NCBI RefSeq assembly: GCF_009857475.1
Contig: NZ_WWCJ01000003.1
Span: forward strand, 265,833-329,832
Origin: Pseudoduganella guangdongensis
GTDB lineage: Bacteria > Pseudomonadota > Gammaproteobacteria > Burkholderiales > Burkholderiaceae_D
Reading direction: 5' to 3'
DNA length: 64,000 nucleotides
The notes under the pieces are model-generated. The model made no database searches, was not told the DNA's origin, and saw only the letters and a list, made by a program, of their open reading frames with translations. Positions 26,193 through 35,310 of this stretch are shown in pieces (position 1 is the stretch's first letter; each line of letters begins with the position of its first letter). The position numbers were made by a program, and so were the translations under genes.

Positions 26193-26531
26193 CTAGCGCG
26201 CGCTGGCAATTTTGTCGCGCAGCTCGAGTGCCTGGCGCGCCAGGCGCAGGGTTTCCACATCAATTTTCGGCGCCTCGCGCATCGGCGCCTTGCGGATCCA
26301 ATGGCCGCGTCCTTGTTCGGATGGCGGCAGCACGAAGTATTCTTTTTCGGGCACGCTGCGCCGTACCGCCCCCATCGTGGTTTCGCAGGGACGGTCGCTC
26401 AACATGAGCACACCTTGCGCGTCGAAGCAGCGGTGCAGGGGCTGTTCCGCCTGGGCGGACGGGATGGCGGCGCACAGGGCGCAGATGGTGCCAACTGTGC
26501 CGATGGCGCGGGAAAGCGGGAATGGCGGCAT
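26193..26531 (-). CDS. Exported small protein with DUF4124-like start
   Basis: 112 residues, ATG 26531 preceded by GGAGG. Signal peptide ends SAQA; then LHRCFDAQGVLMLSDRPCETT, two cysteines in a short beta hairpin typical of DUF4124 periplasmic proteins, and a helical Arg-rich tail. It lies 47 bases after gluQ on the same strand. Function unknown. Confidence 0.7.
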   Translation of the reverse strand: MPPFPLSRAIGTVGTICALCAAIPSAQAEQPLHRCFDAQGVLMLSDRPCETTMGAVRRSVPEKEYFVLPPSEQGRGHWIRKAPMREAPKIDVETLRLARQALELRDKIASAR

Positions 26532-26578
26532 GGCGCACCTCCTTCAAGTCGGTGCGGCCAGTGTGCGCGGCGGGCGGC

Positions 26579-27496
26579 TTACGGTCTGTGCGGCGTTTCA
26601 CCATGGGCGCGCAGCAGCGCTTCCCAGGCGGGAATGGCGGCGCGCCAGAAGCGCTCGATGCTGTCGGCTTGCACCTGCAGGCCGAGGAAGCGGGCGGCCG
26701 GCAGCAGGGCGCTGCCGAGCAGGCTGGCGGCCGGCGCCCCGTTATCGAAAGCTTGCGCGCCGGTTTGTTTCGATAGTTTCTCGCCGTCGGCATTCAGCAC
26801 CACCGGCACGTGCAGGTAGCGCGGCTGCGGCAAGCCAAGCAGCTGCTGCAAGAACAGCTGGCGCGGCGTGGAGTCCAGCAGGTCGGCGCCACGCACGATA
26901 TCGGTGATGCCCTGCGCGCCGTCGTCCACCACCACCGCCAGCTGGTAGGCCCAGAAGCCGTCGGCGCGGCGCACCACGAAATCGCCCACTTCGGCGCTAA
27001 TGTCCTGGCTTACCTCGCCGGCGAAACGGTCGTGGAAATGGATGATGCAATGCGGCTCTTGCGGCGTGCGCAGGCGCAGCGCGCGTGGCGTGCGGCCCGG
27101 CGCCAGGCCATCGCGGCAGGTGCCGGGGTAGACCAGGTTGGGCAGGCCGGCCTGGCCCAGGCGCAGCTGCGAGTCGGCGATCTCGCGCCGTGAGCAGGCG
27201 CAGGGATAGATGTTGTCGCCCAGCTGGCGCAGGGCCGCCTGGTACAAGTCCTCGCGTTGCGTTTGCCAGGTGACGTCGCCGTCCCATTGCATGCCGCAGC
27301 GCTGCAGCGAGGCCAGGATGTGCTGGTCCGCACCGGCCACGTTGCGGTCCTTGTCCACGTCCTCCACCCGCACCAGCCATTGGCCGCCATGCAACCTGGC
27401 GTCGAGGTAGCTGGCCATGGCCGCCACCAGGGAACCCAGGTGCAGCGGGCCAGTCGGGGAGGGCGCAAAGCGGCCGATGTAAGGCGAATTCTTCAT
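26579..27496 (-). CDS. gluQ: Glutamyl-Q tRNA(Asp) synthetase
   Basis: 305 residues. Paralogue of the glutamyl-tRNA synthetase catalytic core without the anticodon domain: FAPSPTGPLHLGSL (HIGH site), zinc-site cysteines in YPCACSRREI, and EKLSKQTGAQ (KMSKS). Transfers Glu to the queuosine of tRNA(Asp). Length matches the family (about 300). Confidence 0.93.
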   Translation of the reverse strand: MKNSPYIGRFAPSPTGPLHLGSLVAAMASYLDARLHGGQWLVRVEDVDKDRNVAGADQHILASLQRCGMQWDGDVTWQTQREDLYQAALRQLGDNIYPCACSRREIADSQLRLGQAGLPNLVYPGTCRDGLAPGRTPRALRLRTPQEPHCIIHFHDRFAGEVSQDISAEVGDFVVRRADGFWAYQLAVVVDDGAQGITDIVRGADLLDSTPRQLFLQQLLGLPQPRYLHVPVVLNADGEKLSKQTGAQAFDNGAPAASLLGSALLPAARFLGLQVQADSIERFWRAAIPAWEALLRAHGETPHRP

Positions 27497-27612
27497 ACGG
27501 CGCGTAGCATATCATCCCGCATGCTGCGCTGCAGCTTGGCGCCTGCCGCAAATCCGATAGAATGCCCCGCGCGGCCATCAGCCGACCCTATGGACAAACA
27601 AAAGCCAAAGAC

Positions 27613-29229
27613 ATGAAAACTCTCACAAACTTCACCCTGGCCGCCAGCATTGCGCTGGCGCTGCCTGCCGTTGCCGCCAACAAGGCCGTGCAGCCGGTCG
27701 TGCAGGAAGCGCCTTTGCGCGCGCACCTGGCCTTCCTTTCCAGCGACCTGCTGGAAGGGCGCGGCACCGGCCAGCGCGGCGGCGACCTGACCGTCTCCTA
27801 CCTGGAAAACCAGGCCATGGCCGTGGGCCTGAAGCCGGGCAACGGCAGCAGCTACCGCCAGCTGGTGAAGATCGCGGGCGTCAAGACCGACGCGGCGGCC
27901 TCGAACCTGCGCCTGGAAGCGAACGGCGCGGCGCTGCCGGCCAGCTTCGGCAAGGACTGGGTATATGCGCCGGGCGACGCCAAGGCGGCCCATAGCTTCA
28001 ACGCGGACCTGGTGTTCGTGGGCTACGGCATCACCGCGTCGGAAGAGGGCTGGGACGATTACAAGGGCCAGGACGTGAAGGGCAAGGTCATCGTGATGAT
28101 GGTGAACGACCCGATGCCGACGGCGGAAGCACCGAACCGTTTCGGCGGCAAGGCCCTGACTTACTACGGCCGCTGGACCTATAAGTTCGAGGAAGCCAAG
28201 CGCAAGGGCGCCATTGGCGCGCTGCTGATTCACACCGATGCTTCCGCCTCCTACGGCTACAGCGTGGTAAAAAATAGCTGGGACGGCGTGGAACGCTTCC
28301 AGCTGGCGCAAGGCACGCCGGGCACCGAGCTGCAAGGCTGGCTGACCAACGACGCGGCCGTGGCCCTGTTCAAGGCGTCCGGCCTGGACCTGGACCAGCT
28401 GCGCGCCGCCGCTGAACGCAAGGACTTCCAGCCGGTGGCGCTGAAAGCGAAGGTCGTGGGCGACATGAAGGCGGAAGTGCGCCTGGTGGACCAGTTCAAC
28501 GTGGCCGGCGTGGTGCCGGGCACCGATCCGAAACTGAAGGACGAAGTGGTGATCTATACCGCGCACTGGGACCACCTGGGCAAGCAGGGCAGCAGCGGCG
28601 ACACCATCTACAACGGCGCCGTCGACAACGCTTCCGGCACCGCCGCCTTGCTGGCCATGGCGCAGGAAGCGGTGAAGGCGCCCGCCAAGCGCAGCCAGAT
28701 GTTCCTGTGGGTGGCGGCGGAAGAGCAGGGCCTGCTGGGCAGCGCGGCCTACGCCGAGGCGCCACTGTGGCCGCTGGCGAAAACCGCGGCCAACCTGAAC
28801 CTCGATTCGCTGAACTGGATCGGCACCACGCGCGATATCGGTACCGCCGGCAGCGAGCGCACCGACCTGGGCAAGATGGCGGAAGCCACCGCCAAGGGCA
28901 TGAAGATGGTGATCGCCAAGGAGAAGCCGGACCTGGCGGGCGGCTACTTCCGCTCCGACCACTTCAGCTTTGCCAAGGCGGGCGTGCCGGCGTTCTCGAT
29001 CACTTCGGGCAGCGACTACCTGGGCGACAAGCAGAAGGCGGAGCAGATGCGCGCGGCTTACCGCAAGAGCTACCACCAGGTCAGCGATGAATACGATCCG
29101 GCCTGGAGCATGGCGGGCATGACGCAAATGGCGCAGTTCACCCTGAACCTGGGCCGCGCGGTGGCGGATGCGCCGAAGATGCCGGAGTGGAAGGCAGGCG
29201 AGGCCTTCGGCAAGGCGCGCGCCAAGTAA
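27613..29229 (+). CDS. Exported M28-family aminopeptidase
   Basis: 538 residues from ATG 27613; the upstream extension lacks support. Signal peptide to about 22. A PA-type insert lies at about 120-250 (FVGYGITASEEGWDDYKG). Two-zinc site motifs: YTAHWDHLG, GAVDNASGTAALL, VAAEEQGLLGS and YFRSDHFSFAKAG, all intact. Periplasmic or secreted peptidase, probably for amino-acid scavenging. Confidence 0.9.
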   Translation: MKTLTNFTLAASIALALPAVAANKAVQPVVQEAPLRAHLAFLSSDLLEGRGTGQRGGDLTVSYLENQAMAVGLKPGNGSSYRQLVKIAGVKTDAAASNLRLEANGAALPASFGKDWVYAPGDAKAAHSFNADLVFVGYGITASEEGWDDYKGQDVKGKVIVMMVNDPMPTAEAPNRFGGKALTYYGRWTYKFEEAKRKGAIGALLIHTDASASYGYSVVKNSWDGVERFQLAQGTPGTELQGWLTNDAAVALFKASGLDLDQLRAAAERKDFQPVALKAKVVGDMKAEVRLVDQFNVAGVVPGTDPKLKDEVVIYTAHWDHLGKQGSSGDTIYNGAVDNASGTAALLAMAQEAVKAPAKRSQMFLWVAAEEQGLLGSAAYAEAPLWPLAKTAANLNLDSLNWIGTTRDIGTAGSERTDLGKMAEATAKGMKMVIAKEKPDLAGGYFRSDHFSFAKAGVPAFSITSGSDYLGDKQKAEQMRAAYRKSYHQVSDEYDPAWSMAGMTQMAQFTLNLGRAVADAPKMPEWKAGEAFGKARAK

Positions 29230-29235
29230 AGCAGC

Positions 29236-29985
29236 TTACGCGGCGGCGCCCAGCCGCCGCGTTGCCGCGCTGCGGCGTTCTTCATTCTTCATGGTTTCGC
29301 GCATGGTCAGCTGCACGAAATCCAGGTGCTGGTGCGCGGCGCGCACCGCCACTTCCATGCGCCGTTCGCGCACCGCTTCCCAGATGGTGCGGTGCTGTTC
29401 GCGCAACTGCGCCCACAGGTCCGGGCGTTCGTTCAGGTAGGCCAGGTTGCTCTCCACATGCCCCTGCATCACCTTGTGCAGGCTGGAACTCAGGTGCCCG
29501 ATCAGCACATTGTGCGACGCTTCGGCAATCGCCTGGTGGAAGGCGACGTCGGTTTCGATGCACTTTTCCATGTCCTGCCCTTGAAACGCCTGCTCCAGCG
29601 CCTCGTAGCAGCTGCGGATGCGTTCGAAGTCTTCGTCCGTGGCGCGTTCGGCCGCGAGTTGCGCAGCCTGGCCTTCCAGCATGTGGCGGAACTCCAGCAT
29701 GTCGCCGTGGATGTCGGGATGGTCTTTCAGCATCTGCTGCCACGGGTCGGTGAAGGCGGCCTGCATCGAGTCGGTGACGAAGGTGCCGCCGCCATGGCGC
29801 GTGACCAGCAAGCCTTTCGCCACCAGCGACTGCAGCGCGCCGCGCAGCGAGGGGCGCGAGACGCCCAGTTCTATCGCCAGTTCGCGTTCCGCCGGCAGGC
29901 GGTCGCCAGGTTTCAGCGATCCTTCGAGGATGCGGGTTTCAAGCTCGGTGGCGACGACATCGGACAGGCGCGGTGCGGAGGGCAT
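29236..29985 (-). CDS. GntR-family (FCD) regulator
   Basis: 249 residues. N-terminal winged helix (GDRLPAERELAIELGVSRPSLRGALQSL, in parts) and a C-terminal FCD domain with the metal ligands spread over DVAFHQAIAEASHN and HRTIWEAV, HQHLDFV. PdhR/LldR-like, sensing small carboxylates. Its target is not evident in the window; ends seven bases from the convergent M28 gene. Confidence 0.9.
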   Translation of the reverse strand: MPSAPRLSDVVATELETRILEGSLKPGDRLPAERELAIELGVSRPSLRGALQSLVAKGLLVTRHGGGTFVTDSMQAAFTDPWQQMLKDHPDIHGDMLEFRHMLEGQAAQLAAERATDEDFERIRSCYEALEQAFQGQDMEKCIETDVAFHQAIAEASHNVLIGHLSSSLHKVMQGHVESNLAYLNERPDLWAQLREQHRTIWEAVRERRMEVAVRAAHQHLDFVQLTMRETMKNEERRSAATRRLGAAA

Positions 29986-30065
29986 CTTGGCATTGGGATA
30001 GTGGTAAGACCGCGCGATGCTACCATAATTGACCTGCGCGCGCGCCGTGGTCTATATTGCAACGC

Positions 30066-30878
30066 ATGGTGAAAATTATGTTCCTGTCGCTTGCCGTTGC
30101 CGCCAGCGCCAACAGCATTGGCTACCCGTCCGTCGCGGCGGCGCTGGACGCATTGAAAGCGCGCCCGGGTGTCGCCGTCACGGTGCAGGAGGGCTGGACG
30201 ATCGCCGACGACAAAGCCAATGGCACCCTGTGGTCCTTCGCGCCGGAGTGGCATCCGGCTTATCCGGCTGTGGTGCGGCGCACCGTGGTCAATGCGGATG
30301 GCCAGCCGCTCATCAAGATGAATACCCTATGCCAGGGCGCCCGCGAGGCGTGCGATGCGCTGGCCGATGAGTTCCGGCGCGTGAACGCGGCCCTGCAGGA
30401 GGCGCTCACTGCGCCCAAGCCTTCCGCCGCGACGCCGTGGAAGCCCAGTGCTTCGCAAAAGGCGCGGGTGGAGGAGTTGAGCAAGGCCTATTTCGCCGAT
30501 AAGGATGCGCAGCGCTACCGCGAGGCGTGGCTGCGCCTGGGGCCAGCGGCGCGCCAGGATGCCAGCTTTGAGGCGTGGCGCAGCCGCGCGGCTGGTGCGG
30601 CGGCGAAGGCGGGGCCGGTGCAGCAGCGCGAGCTGAAAAAAGTGACCATTTACCGCAGTTCCCAAAGCGGTGCGCCGGCGACTTATGCGGCAGTGGATTT
30701 CACGGGCCGTTTCGCCAATGCGGATACCTATTGCGGCTATCTGGTGTGGAGCGAACAGGCGGACGGCAGTTTCCTCCTGGTGCGGGAGGAGGAGAACTAT
30801 ATCTACAAGGCGACCGATGCGCAGTTGACGCCCGAGCAGCGCAGCAAGATGCGCGGCGTCTATCGCTGCGTGGAGTGA
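30066..30878 (+). CDS. Exported protein with DUF4019-like domain
   Basis: 270 residues from ATG 30066 (ATG 30078 also possible). A hydrophobic start is followed by SIGYPSVAAALDALKARPGV (a repeat also seen in stress proteins) and, after a Pro-rich linker, a second domain ending in FTGRFANADTYCGYLVW and RSKMRGVYRCVE, resembling DUF4019. Two such modules, four cysteines. Function unknown. Confidence 0.6.
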   Translation: MVKIMFLSLAVAASANSIGYPSVAAALDALKARPGVAVTVQEGWTIADDKANGTLWSFAPEWHPAYPAVVRRTVVNADGQPLIKMNTLCQGAREACDALADEFRRVNAALQEALTAPKPSAATPWKPSASQKARVEELSKAYFADKDAQRYREAWLRLGPAARQDASFEAWRSRAAGAAAKAGPVQQRELKKVTIYRSSQSGAPATYAAVDFTGRFANADTYCGYLVWSEQADGSFLLVREEENYIYKATDAQLTPEQRSKMRGVYRCVE

Positions 30879-30916
30879 GTTTGCCGTTCGGCGCGCGCCT
30901 GGCCCAGGCGCGGGCC

Positions 30917-31882
30917 CTACACCAGCCCTTTTCCCCCATGATTGGCAAGCTCGGACGGGGTGGTGCCGAACCAGCGCTTGCAGGCCCGGTAGAAGGCGCT
31001 TGGTTCAGAAAAGCCCAGCTGGAAGCTGAGCATCTTCAAAGACAGCTCGCCCGCCTCGAGCGACTGCCGCGCCAACGCCCGGCGCGTCTCGTCCACCAGG
31101 GCGGAGAAGCTGGTGCCTTCTTCCGCCAGGCGCCGCTGCAAGGTGCGCTCGCTCATCGCCATCAAAGCCGCCACGTGCTCGCGATGCGGCGGCCCTTTGG
31201 GCAGCAGGGACGCCAGGATCTCCTGTACGCGCGCAGTAAAGGCCGGCGGATGCGCCTCCGCCAGCTGCGCCAGCACCGGCGCGCCGCCCGTCGGCCCGGC
31301 CTGCGGCATGCCGCCATTGGGCAGTGCCGCCACCATGTCGGCGTCGGAAAACTCCATCACATTGTGCGGCCGGTTGAAATGCACCGGACAGCCGAAGGTG
31401 CTGTGGAAGAAGTCCGCATTGGCCGGTTCGGGAAAGGCATACTCCACCGCCACCGGCACCGCATCGTCGCGCCCTGAGGCGCAGCGCAACGTGCGCAGCA
31501 ACACGCACCACACAAAGTCGTAGCGCTGGCGCGGCACGCTGCGGTGCAAGCCAGGCAGCAGGATGCCGACCCGCGTATGGCCGTGGCAGCGCTCAATGGT
31601 GCTTTGCACGGTGGGCGACAGCAGCATGATGTGCCCCATCACGCCCAGCCAGCCAAGCCGGTGCGGGGTGGAGACCTTGAGGCCGATCAGCGGGTCGCCC
31701 GAATGCTCGGCCAGCAGCTCCCACAAATGGCTTAACTTGTCCGACAAGGTCAGCGCGTCGCAGGCCAGGCCGTCGCCTTCATCCAGGCCGGCCTGCGCAA
31801 ACAGTTCCTCCGCCTGTACGCCGGAATGCGATAAGCGCGACTTCACGCCGCGTACCAGGTGAAGAGCCGAAGAGTAGCTCAT
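30917..31882 (-). CDS. AraC-family regulator with arabinose-binding-type N-domain
   Basis: 321 residues. The N-domain (GVQAEELFAQAGL; GWLGVMGHIMLLSPTV) is the AraC-type sensor seen in OruR/ArgR-like regulators; the C-domain has MSERTLQRRLAEEGTSFSALVDETRRALA and LSFQLGFSEPSAFYRACKRWFGTTPSE, in parts. Upstream lie a 23-codon reading frame and a perfect palindrome. Target unknown. Confidence 0.9.
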   Translation of the reverse strand: MSYSSALHLVRGVKSRLSHSGVQAEELFAQAGLDEGDGLACDALTLSDKLSHLWELLAEHSGDPLIGLKVSTPHRLGWLGVMGHIMLLSPTVQSTIERCHGHTRVGILLPGLHRSVPRQRYDFVWCVLLRTLRCASGRDDAVPVAVEYAFPEPANADFFHSTFGCPVHFNRPHNVMEFSDADMVAALPNGGMPQAGPTGGAPVLAQLAEAHPPAFTARVQEILASLLPKGPPHREHVAALMAMSERTLQRRLAEEGTSFSALVDETRRALARQSLEAGELSLKMLSFQLGFSEPSAFYRACKRWFGTTPSELANHGGKGLV

Positions 31883-31897
31883 GGCCCAGGCGTGCGG

Positions 31898-31969
31898 TCA
31901 GGGCGCCAGCACGTTGTGGCGGCGCGTGCCGATGGCCAGGACCGCGATCGTGACCGCGATTTTATGCAT
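31898..31969 (-). CDS. Putative 23-aa leader or remnant reading frame
   Basis: ATG 31969 with AGGAG ten bases upstream, stop TGA 31898. The product MHKIAVTIAVLAIGTRR then HNVLAP has a basic, then hydrophobic start like a signal anchor. It ends 15 bases before the AraC start. Either a leader peptide or the 5' remnant of a lost gene. Low confidence. Confidence 0.3.
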   Translation of the reverse strand: MHKIAVTIAVLAIGTRRHNVLAP

Positions 31970-31991
31970 CGTTGTCGTCTCCTGATTATGC

Positions 31992-32007
31992 GGACGAACG
32001 TTCGTCC
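31992..32007. promoter_or_regulatory. Perfect 16-bp palindrome, TetR-type operator candidate
   Basis: GGACGAACGTTCGTCC, 23 bases upstream of the small reading frame. Palindromes with ACGAACGTTCGT centres are commonly bound by TetR-type repressors. No TetR gene is in the window. The rest of the 297-bp gap 31970-32266 shows no gene. Confidence 0.5.
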
Positions 32008-32266
32008 TTGCTCTTTTATTACCCAGTTTACGCATGTTTCACGCCGCAGGGGAGGTAAAAAGATTAGATGCACACCTCTACCTTGCGCCGGAAAACTTAT
32101 GCTAAAGCGCGCAATAGGCTGCAACAGCTGCGTAACAGCGCTCTTCCTCCGCCGGTGTCGCGTAACCAAGGCAGCCTGCCAATGCAGGGTGAACTCAGGC
32201 GCTGGGCACATGCGGCGCAGCGCGCCCCGCATGCCAAAAACACAGCCGGTGAGTTAATATTCCGGC

Positions 32267-32980
32267 ATGAAAGTTATTTACCAACTGTTGCTGGCATTGT
32301 TGACCATGGGACCGGCGCAAGCCAGCCAGTTGGTGGTGCTGGTCGACACCAGCACGGAGATGCCGCTGGCCGACATCGACGATGCCCAGCTGCGCGGCGG
32401 CATCCACCGCGACCTGGCGCAAGCCTTGGCGCGCAAGCTCAATCGCCAGCTGGTGGTGCAGGTCCTGCCGCGCAAACGCATTGCCCAAGCACTGGAAACG
32501 GGACGGGGCGACCTGCTATGCCTGTACCTGCCGGAATGGCTGCCCGGGCATTTCCAGTGGACGCAACCATTTTTCCCGCAAACGGAATTGCTGGTATCCG
32601 CGCTGGCCGCAGCCAGGCCGCAATCGCTGTCGGACCTCGCCGGCAAACCGGTCGGCACCGTGCTTGGCTACACCTACCCTGAGTTTGAAGCTGCGCTGGG
32701 CCGCCGCTTCCAGCGTATCGACGTGACCACCAATGCCATCAACCTGCGCAAGCTCGCCGTCGGCCGCATCCACTACGTCGCCACCATCAAAGCCTTCTAC
32801 GACTACCAGCTGCGCAAAGGCGAGAAGCTGAATGCGCACAAGCCGCTGCTGATCAAGCAATACCTGACGCGTTGCGCCTTGTCGTCAAAGAGCAGCGTTG
32901 CGCTGGCCGACGTGGACCACGCCATCTCGCAACTGGTCGCCGAGGGCACAATTAGCAAGATCCTGTCCGACTACCAGTAA
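32267..32980 (+). CDS. Family 3 solute-binding protein, copy 1
   Basis: 237 residues, signal peptide ending AQAS. A periplasmic amino-acid-binding fold (family 3): VVLVDTSTEMPLADI start, ALETGRGDLLCLYLPEW, LAGKPVGTVLGYTYPEFE. Shares most of its sequence with the next gene of the same length. Conserved Cys near LLCLY and in LTRCALSS may form a disulfide. No ABC permease or ATPase is nearby, so it may serve as a sensor or orphan binding protein. Confidence 0.8.
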   Translation: MKVIYQLLLALLTMGPAQASQLVVLVDTSTEMPLADIDDAQLRGGIHRDLAQALARKLNRQLVVQVLPRKRIAQALETGRGDLLCLYLPEWLPGHFQWTQPFFPQTELLVSALAAARPQSLSDLAGKPVGTVLGYTYPEFEAALGRRFQRIDVTTNAINLRKLAVGRIHYVATIKAFYDYQLRKGEKLNAHKPLLIKQYLTRCALSSKSSVALADVDHAISQLVAEGTISKILSDYQ

Positions 32981-32981
32981 A

Positions 32982-33695
32982 ATGAAAGTCCTCTGCACAC
33001 TGCTACTGAGCTTCCTGGCCACCGCAGCAGTCCCTGCGGAGCCTGTGGTCGTACTGGTTGCCAGCAGCGTGGATATGCCCATGGCCGATATCCGCGACGG
33101 CAAACTGCATGGCGGCGTGCACATGGACCTGGGCAGGGCGCTGGCGCAGAAACTGCACCGCAAACTGGTGGTGCAGGTGCTGCCGCGCAAGCGGCTCGAT
33201 AGCGCGCTGGCATCGGGGCGCGCCGACATCCTGTGCACCTACCAGCCCGATTGGCTGGAAGGCAAGCACGCCTGGACGCAGCCCTTCTTCCCGCAATCGG
33301 ATTTGCTGCTCACGTCACTCAGCGCTCCACGGCCGGCCTCCCTGGCCGATGTGCGTGGCCAGCCAATCGGCACCGTGCTGGGATTTGCCTACCCGGAGCT
33401 TGACCAGGCGCTGGGCGCGGAATTTGTGCGCTCCGACGTGACATCCTCGGTCGCCAACCTGCAAAAATTCAAGCTTGGCCGGGTGCAGCACATCGTGGTC
33501 GATAAAGCGATCCATGATTACCAGCGGCGGCTCGGCATGAATCTCAATGCCCACCCGCCGCTGGTGGTGATGCACCAGCTGACCCGCTGCGCAGTGTCCG
33601 CGCGCAGCAAGATCCCCTTGCAAGAAATCGACGCCGCCATCTCGCAACTGCTGCGTGAAGGCGCCATCAACAAAATCCTGTCCAACTATCAGTAA
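32982..33695 (+). CDS. Family 3 solute-binding protein, copy 2
   Basis: 237 residues, ATG 32982 one base after the previous stop. A tandem paralogue: PMADIRDGKLHGGVHMDL and VVQVLPRKR against VVQVLPRKR in copy 1; same paired cysteines (ILCTYQPDW; LTRCAVSA). Signal peptide ending AVPAEP region. The M20 dipeptidase follows after five bases, suggesting a peptide-scavenging operon. Confidence 0.8.
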   Translation: MKVLCTLLLSFLATAAVPAEPVVVLVASSVDMPMADIRDGKLHGGVHMDLGRALAQKLHRKLVVQVLPRKRLDSALASGRADILCTYQPDWLEGKHAWTQPFFPQSDLLLTSLSAPRPASLADVRGQPIGTVLGFAYPELDQALGAEFVRSDVTSSVANLQKFKLGRVQHIVVDKAIHDYQRRLGMNLNAHPPLVVMHQLTRCAVSARSKIPLQEIDAAISQLLREGAINKILSNYQ

Positions 33696-33700
33696 GCACA

Positions 33701-35203
33701 ATGCTCAAGAAACTAGTACTGGCCGCCATGCTGGCCAACGCCAACGCCACCGCCCACGCCGCAGCAACTGTCAGCGACACCGCCGCCGCCACGGCGCGCC
33801 ACGCGCGCCAGGCCTATAGTGCGAAAGTGATCGACAGCCTGGCCGCCATGGTCAGCTTCAACACTGTGGCCGACCCCAAGGTGCCGTTTGAAAAGAACCC
33901 GCAGCACATCGGCTTCAAACGTTTCATCAAGCAGGAAGCCGCGCGCCTGGGCCTGGATTACGCCGACCATGGCTACATCATGATCGTGGGCCTGGGGCAG
34001 GGCAAGGAGCGGGTCGGCGTGATCACGCACGGCGACGTGCAGCCGGTGGACCCAAGCAAATGGAAGCAGTCCCCGTTCAAGCTCGATCGCACCAGCGAAC
34101 CGGGCCTGCTGCTGGGACGCGGCACCGAGGATGACAAAGGCCCGATCGCCACCGCCATGTACGCGATGAAGGCGATCAAGGACCGCAATGTGCCGCTGAA
34201 AAAGCGCATCGAGCTTTACATCTATATGGCGGAGGAATCGGACTGGGCGCCGCTGCAAGCATTCCTGAAAACCCACACGCCGCCGCAAACCAATATCACC
34301 ATCGACGCCGAATACCCTGCCGTGACGGCGGAAAAGGGCTGGGGCGCCGTGCGCGTCACCATCCCCGAGATGGGCGCGGCGCCGGGCAGCACGGCGCTGG
34401 TGAGCCACTTCAGCGGCGGCTTCTTCGACAGCCAGATCCCGGAAGACGCGCGTGCCGATATCGACAACGCGGACGGCGCGCTGGAACAGGCAATCCGCGC
34501 CCGCGCCGCGCAGCAGCCGGGCATGAGCTACCAGTACGCGTGGCAAGGCAAGCGCCTGAGCGTCACCGCCAAAGGCTTGTCCGCGCATTCCTCCAAACCG
34601 GAAGACGGTGTGAACGCGATTGCCATGCTGGCCGACGCGCTGGCCGTGCAGCGCTGGCGCGGCAGCCAGGCCGGCCTGATGGTGGATTTCGTCAACGACA
34701 TGATCGGCACCGGCCTGACAGGTGACAAGTTCGGCAAGATTGCCTACAGCGACGACTTCATGGGACCAATGACGGTCTCGCCGACCACCCTGAAAGCGAA
34801 CGAACAAGGCCTGGTGTTGGGTATTAACCTGCGCCGCCCGCGCGGAAAAACAACAGCCGACCTGACGGCGGAAATCAACACCGCATTTGAAGCGTGGAGG
34901 GAGCAAAACCAGGTGCGCGCCACCTTGCAGGCGCAAATCGGCGAGCCATGGGTGCAGGACAACGCACCGCATTTGCCGACGCTGATGAAGGTGTTCTCCC
35001 ACTACACCGGCATCCAGGACCCACAGCCGGTTTCAGTCGGCGGCGGCACCAATTCGCGCCTGTTCCCGCGTGCCGTCAGCTTCGGTCCCACCATGCCGGG
35101 CAAGGTCTACACCGGCCACTCCGAGCATGAGCACATAACGGAAAAGCAATTACTGCTCAACCTGGAAATGTACACCGCGGTGCTGGTGGAGTTGGCGAAA
35201 TAA
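33701..35203 (+). CDS. Exported M20-family dipeptidase
   Basis: 500 residues, signal peptide to about 22. Zinc-site motifs of M20: GVITHGDVQPVD, GTEDDKGPIATAMYA, YMAEESDWAP, and the final GGGTNSRLFPRAVSFG with GHSEHEH. An inserted dimerisation domain follows TVTAEKGWGAVRV. Resembles PepV/carnosinase-like enzymes that cleave short peptides. In an operon with the solute-binding proteins. Confidence 0.88.
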   Translation: MLKKLVLAAMLANANATAHAAATVSDTAAATARHARQAYSAKVIDSLAAMVSFNTVADPKVPFEKNPQHIGFKRFIKQEAARLGLDYADHGYIMIVGLGQGKERVGVITHGDVQPVDPSKWKQSPFKLDRTSEPGLLLGRGTEDDKGPIATAMYAMKAIKDRNVPLKKRIELYIYMAEESDWAPLQAFLKTHTPPQTNITIDAEYPAVTAEKGWGAVRVTIPEMGAAPGSTALVSHFSGGFFDSQIPEDARADIDNADGALEQAIRARAAQQPGMSYQYAWQGKRLSVTAKGLSAHSSKPEDGVNAIAMLADALAVQRWRGSQAGLMVDFVNDMIGTGLTGDKFGKIAYSDDFMGPMTVSPTTLKANEQGLVLGINLRRPRGKTTADLTAEINTAFEAWREQNQVRATLQAQIGEPWVQDNAPHLPTLMKVFSHYTGIQDPQPVSVGGGTNSRLFPRAVSFGPTMPGKVYTGHSEHEHITEKQLLLNLEMYTAVLVELAK

Positions 35204-35310
35204 AGATTGCCGCACGGCAGTAACCTGCATTACCATGGGCAACAAGGCTTTCGTCGCGGAAGCCTCAGCCCATGCCTGGCTGCGCTACAGGCATCTTTAG
35301 ATCAGATGCC

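Noticed and set aside
31879..32232. A 117-codon - strand frame covering the AraC promoter region
   Set aside because: Arg-rich, no ribosome site, runs over the palindrome and the better-supported short frame.
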